Part shown: positions 6,029-7,931 of the stretch, piece by piece
How positions within the stretch are numbered: position 1 is the first letter of the stretch
Layout: the number at the start of each line of letters is the position of its first letter
Origin: an uncultured bacterium
GTDB taxonomy: Bacteria > Pseudomonadota > Alphaproteobacteria > SP197
Length of the DNA stretch: 7,931 bases
Reading direction: 5' to 3'
Assembly (NCBI GenBank): GCA_938014945.1
Contig: CALLQH010000069.1
Span: forward strand, 1 to 7,931
Notes under the pieces: model-generated
Databases searched by the model: none
The model's input: the letters and a program-made list of their open reading frames with translations, nothing else
Told to the model about the DNA's origin: nothing
Made by a program: the position numbers and the translations under genes

Positions 6029-6042
6029 AATGTCATTAACAT
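6024..6042. promoter_or_regulatory. 19-base perfect palindrome, probable operator
   Basis: ATGTTAATGTCATTAACAT has nine-base perfectly complementary arms around a single central T, with only four G/C bases in a GC-rich region. It lies 18 bases before the DUF2852 start codon, over the candidate -10 and start site. That size and position fit the site of a dimeric repressor such as a TetR- or MarR-type protein. The adjacent TetR protein is one candidate binder, but nothing in the sequence proves it. Confidence 0.55.
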
Positions 6043-6060
6043 TCACATCGCGGAACCGGC

Positions 6061-6462
6061 ATGGGCATCACAGCGAAACTCGACGACTACGGCAAACCGG
6101 CCTGGATCACCCTGATGGTCCTGGCTTTCGTCATCTTCTGGCCGGCCGGACTGGCGGTTCTGGCCTTTCTCTTGTGGAGCGGACGCCTGGGCAGCTGGGC
6201 GCCGGGAGGAAAACACGACATGTTCAAGGCTCGCGGACGCTGGCACGGCCCCTGTGGCGGAAAGCGTCATCAGGAATCCAGCGGCAACACCGCGTTCGAT
6301 GAATACCGCGCCGATACCCTGCGCCGGCTCGAGGAGGAGGAGAGCGAGTTCCACGCCTTCCTCGATCGCCTGCGCCAGGCCAAGGACAAGGCGGAATTCG
6401 ATCAGTTCATGGCCGACCGCAAGGGCCGCTCCAGCAGCCCCGCGCCGGAAGCGCAGGCCTGA
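6061..6462 (+). CDS. DUF2852 family membrane protein
   Basis: This 133-residue protein matches the DUF2852 pattern, seen mainly in Alphaproteobacteria. An N-terminal membrane helix lies at about 14-40 (AWITLMVLAFVIFWPAGLA then VLAFLLWSG). A Gly/Lys/Arg-rich linker with KHDMFKARGRWHGPCGG follows at about 50-67. Next comes the conserved cytoplasmic-type helical segment SGNTAFDEYRADTLRRLEEE (74-93), and then the continuing helix EFHAFLDRLRQAKDKAEFDQFMADR (about 96-120), highly charged and probably a helical hairpin or coiled coil. The Ser/Pro/Ala tail is probably disordered. The function is not known. GGAA five bases upstream supports ATG 6061. It has a likely promoter and palindromic operator directly upstream and a strong terminator downstream, so it appears to be a monocistronic, separately regulated gene. 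Confidence 0.88.
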   Translation: MGITAKLDDYGKPAWITLMVLAFVIFWPAGLAVLAFLLWSGRLGSWAPGGKHDMFKARGRWHGPCGGKRHQESSGNTAFDEYRADTLRRLEEEESEFHAFLDRLRQAKDKAEFDQFMADRKGRSSSPAPEAQA

Positions 6463-6494
6463 ACGGTCTCACTGCCAAGGTGCCGTAACGACAG

Positions 6495-6526
6495 CGCCGG
6501 GTTCCTTAACGGAGCCCGGCGTTTTT
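6495..6526 (+). terminator. Intrinsic terminator after the DUF2852 gene
   Basis: An 11-bp stem forms between 6495-6505 (CGCCGGGTTCC) and 6511-6521 (GGAGCCCGGCG), with one G-U wobble, loop TTAAC, followed directly by TTTTT (6522-6526). This is a classic rho-independent terminator for plus-strand transcription, 32 bases after the DUF2852 stop. On the minus strand the wobble becomes a C-A mismatch and no U tract follows, so it should be weaker for the convergent SDR gene. Confidence 0.9.
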
Positions 6527-6537
6527 CGTTCTGGGGC

Positions 6538-7317
6538 TCAATCGAGCGCGACCTTGTATTCCTGGATGGTGTTGCCGCCGTCGACGACGATGAGCTGGCC
6601 GGTGACGTAACTGGCCTCCTCGCTCGCCAGGAACACGGCGACATGGCCGACCTCCTCGGGCGTTCCGGCCCGGCCCGCCGGGGTGTGGCGGCCAGCCACG
6701 ACCTCGTTGCCGCTGCTCGAATCCGTGTGGATCCAGCCCGGCCCGATGGCGTTGACGGTGATGCCGTGCGGCCCGGCCTCGATGGCCAGGGCGCGGGTCA
6801 TGCCCAGCATGCCGGCCTTGGCGGCGGCATAGACGCCGCTGCCGGGAATGCCGACCACCGGTCCGGTGACCGACGACATCTGCACGATGCGGCCGTAGCC
6901 GCGCTGCATCATGCCGCCCAGCACCGCCCGGGTGACCAGGAAACAACTCGTCAGGTTGATGTCGATGCCGTAGCGCCAGCCTTCGTCGCTGGTCTCGTGC
7001 AGGGGCCGTGAGGGTTCGTCGCGGCCGACCTGCACCATGCCGGCGTTGTTGACCAGGATCTCGATGGGGCCGAGCGCCTTTTCAGTGGCCGCAACCAGGG
7101 CGGCAACCTCGTCGACGCGGGTGAGGTCGGCGGGCATGGCAAAGGTCTCGCCCTCACCGCCGCCCATCTCGGCGCGGCGCTCGTGGATGCGATCGGTGGT
7201 CGAGGTGATGGCAACCTTCGCGCCTGCCTCACGCAGCAGGCGTGCCGTGGCAAAGCCGATGGCGTTGGGGTTGCCCGCGCCGGTCACCAGGGCGACCCGT
7301 CCTGCTACGCCCGTCAT
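6538..7317 (-). CDS. SDR family oxidoreductase (classical short-chain dehydrogenase/reductase)
   Basis: This 259-residue protein has the normal length for a classical SDR, an NAD(P)-dependent alcohol/ketone oxidoreductase. The cofactor loop is VTGAGNPNAIGFATA (11-25), a form of TGxxxGxG with two extra residues. The DL pair of the adenine pocket is at 64-65, NNAG at 90-93, N121 in DINLTS, S149 in IVQMSSVTG, and Y163/K167 in YAAAK, so the catalytic tetrad is complete. PGWIHT (193-198) and the C-terminal GQLIVVDGG (240-248) are also typical. The end of the second strand (AITSTTDR, 36-43) lacks the acidic residue that favours NAD, suggesting NADP(H); this is inference. It resembles FabG-like enzymes, but no fatty-acid genes are adjacent and the substrate is unknown. 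ATG 7317 has GGAG eight bases upstream and overlaps the stop of the AI-2E gene as ATGA, indicating translational coupling. Confidence 0.92.
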   Translation of the reverse strand: MTGVAGRVALVTGAGNPNAIGFATARLLREAGAKVAITSTTDRIHERRAEMGGGEGETFAMPADLTRVDEVAALVAATEKALGPIEILVNNAGMVQVGRDEPSRPLHETSDEGWRYGIDINLTSCFLVTRAVLGGMMQRGYGRIVQMSSVTGPVVGIPGSGVYAAAKAGMLGMTRALAIEAGPHGITVNAIGPGWIHTDSSSGNEVVAGRHTPAGRAGTPEEVGHVAVFLASEEASYVTGQLIVVDGGNTIQEYKVALD

Positions 7318-7931
7318 GTTGTCTGCTCCGTTGTTGTGATGGGTGGGCTGCTGCTGCCCGCTGCGTTTTCGGTTTCACCCGCGCCCTGCACCGGCGCACC
7401 GTGTTTCATCCAGGCCGTGAGCAGCTCATAGGCAACGGCCAGCACGATGGGGCCAAGGAACAGGCCGATCAGGCCATGCGCCAGGGTGCCCCCGATAACG
7501 CCGATCAGGATCACCAGCATGGGCGTGGAAAGGCCGCGCGCCATGACGATGGGCTTGAGGATGTTGTCGAACAGCAGAACGGGGATGATGTAGACGGTGA
7601 ACAGGCCCGCGGTGAGGGTGTCCATCGCGGTCCAGACCCAAATCGTCACCGGGATCAGCAGAATCGCGGGGCCGACCTGGATGATGGCGAGAATCAGCAC
7701 ACCCAGGGCGATCAGGCCTGCGCCCGGCACGCCGGCAACCATCAGTCCGATACCCGCAAGCAGGGCCTGCAGCAGGGATACGCCGATCACGCCGCGCGAC
7801 ACGTTGCGCACCGTGGCGCCCGCCAGGTCGACAAACCCTGCGGCCCTCGCGCCGCCGGCGCGGCTGGCGAAACGCCGCGAGCTTTCCGCCAGCGCCGGTC
7901 CGCGGCCGTAGAGGAAGCCGGCGATGATCAG
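7314..7931 (-). CDS. AI-2E (PerM) family membrane transporter, C-terminal part
   Basis: The minus-strand frame is open to the right edge, so 205 C-terminal residues are visible and the N-terminal helices lie outside. Visible order: a polar segment (GRGPALAESSRRFASRAGG), then ATVRNVSRGVIGVSLLQALLAG, then several hydrophobic helices (GLIALGVLILAIIQVGPAIL; LTAGLFTVYIIPVLL), the family motif DNILKPIVMARG at about visible residues 122-133, and LIGVIGGTLAHGLIGLFLGP, which matches the conserved 'GviGG...G..GlflGP' end of AI-2E family proteins. The tail is Ser/Thr/Pro-rich. Members are inner-membrane exporters or antiporters; AI-2 export is shown for only a few and is not implied here. GTG 7811 is internal, not the start, because conserved-looking sequence continues beyond it. 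The stop TGA overlaps the SDR start by four bases, so both are one operon with this gene first. Confidence 0.88.
   Translation of the reverse strand: MIIAGFLYGRGPALAESSRRFASRAGGARAAGFVDLAGATVRNVSRGVIGVSLLQALLAGIGLMVAGVPGAGLIALGVLILAIIQVGPAILLIPVTIWVWTAMDTLTAGLFTVYIIPVLLFDNILKPIVMARGLSTPMLVILIGVIGGTLAHGLIGLFLGPIVLAVAYELLTAWMKHGAPVQGAGETENAAGSSSPPITTTEQTT

Noticed and set aside
6026..6040. CtrA-type site (TTAA...TTAA) before the DUF2852 gene
   Set aside because: The two TTAA blocks are five bases apart, whereas the CtrA consensus needs seven. The symmetric palindrome explains the pattern better.
1..7931. Mobile element, phage, CRISPR array or defence system
   Set aside because: No transposase, integrase, terminal repeats, spaced direct repeats, nuclease/toxin genes or tRNA attachment site were seen, and base composition looks uniform apart from the short AT-rich patch near 6020-6045.

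Overview
The window is GC-rich, roughly two thirds G+C by eye, with dense, short-spaced genes on both strands. It reads as ordinary chromosome of an alphaproteobacterium. The best pointer is the DUF2852 protein at 6061-6462, a family found mostly in that class. The other proteins fit but are less specific. I see no tRNA, rRNA, CRISPR array, insertion sequence, integrase or phage gene. No stretch without a gene exceeds about 140 bases.

Layout, left to right: (1) the C-terminal part of a TPR protein (+, cut by the left edge); (2) a full-length GMC flavoprotein oxidoreductase (+); (3) a nitronate monooxygenase-like FMN enzyme (-), whose stop codon directly abuts that of the GMC gene; (4) a bile acid:sodium symporter (BASS) family membrane protein (+), divergent from gene 3; (5) a DUF1206 membrane protein (-), convergent with gene 4 with only five bases between stops; (6) a TetR-type repressor with a WHG C-terminal domain (+), divergent from gene 5; (7) a DUF2852 membrane protein (+) followed by a strong intrinsic terminator; (8) an SDR oxidoreductase (-), translationally coupled to (9) an AI-2E/PerM-family membrane protein (-, N-terminus cut by the right edge).

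Only genes 9-8 form a clear operon, with an ATGA stop/start overlap. The rest are mostly single units in alternating orientation, so no multi-gene pathway can be read from the layout. Three oxidoreductases (GMC, nitronate monooxygenase, SDR), an organic-anion-type transporter and a TetR repressor suggest general small-molecule catabolism or detoxification, but no common substrate can be deduced. I found no convincing evidence of an undescribed multi-gene system. The most interesting signals are regulatory. One is a perfect 19-base AT-rich palindrome over a promoter-like sequence in front of the DUF2852 gene, just after a perfect 9-bp hairpin. The other is the odd start region of the BASS gene, where a strong Shine-Dalgarno sequence is better placed for an overlapping five-codon reading frame.
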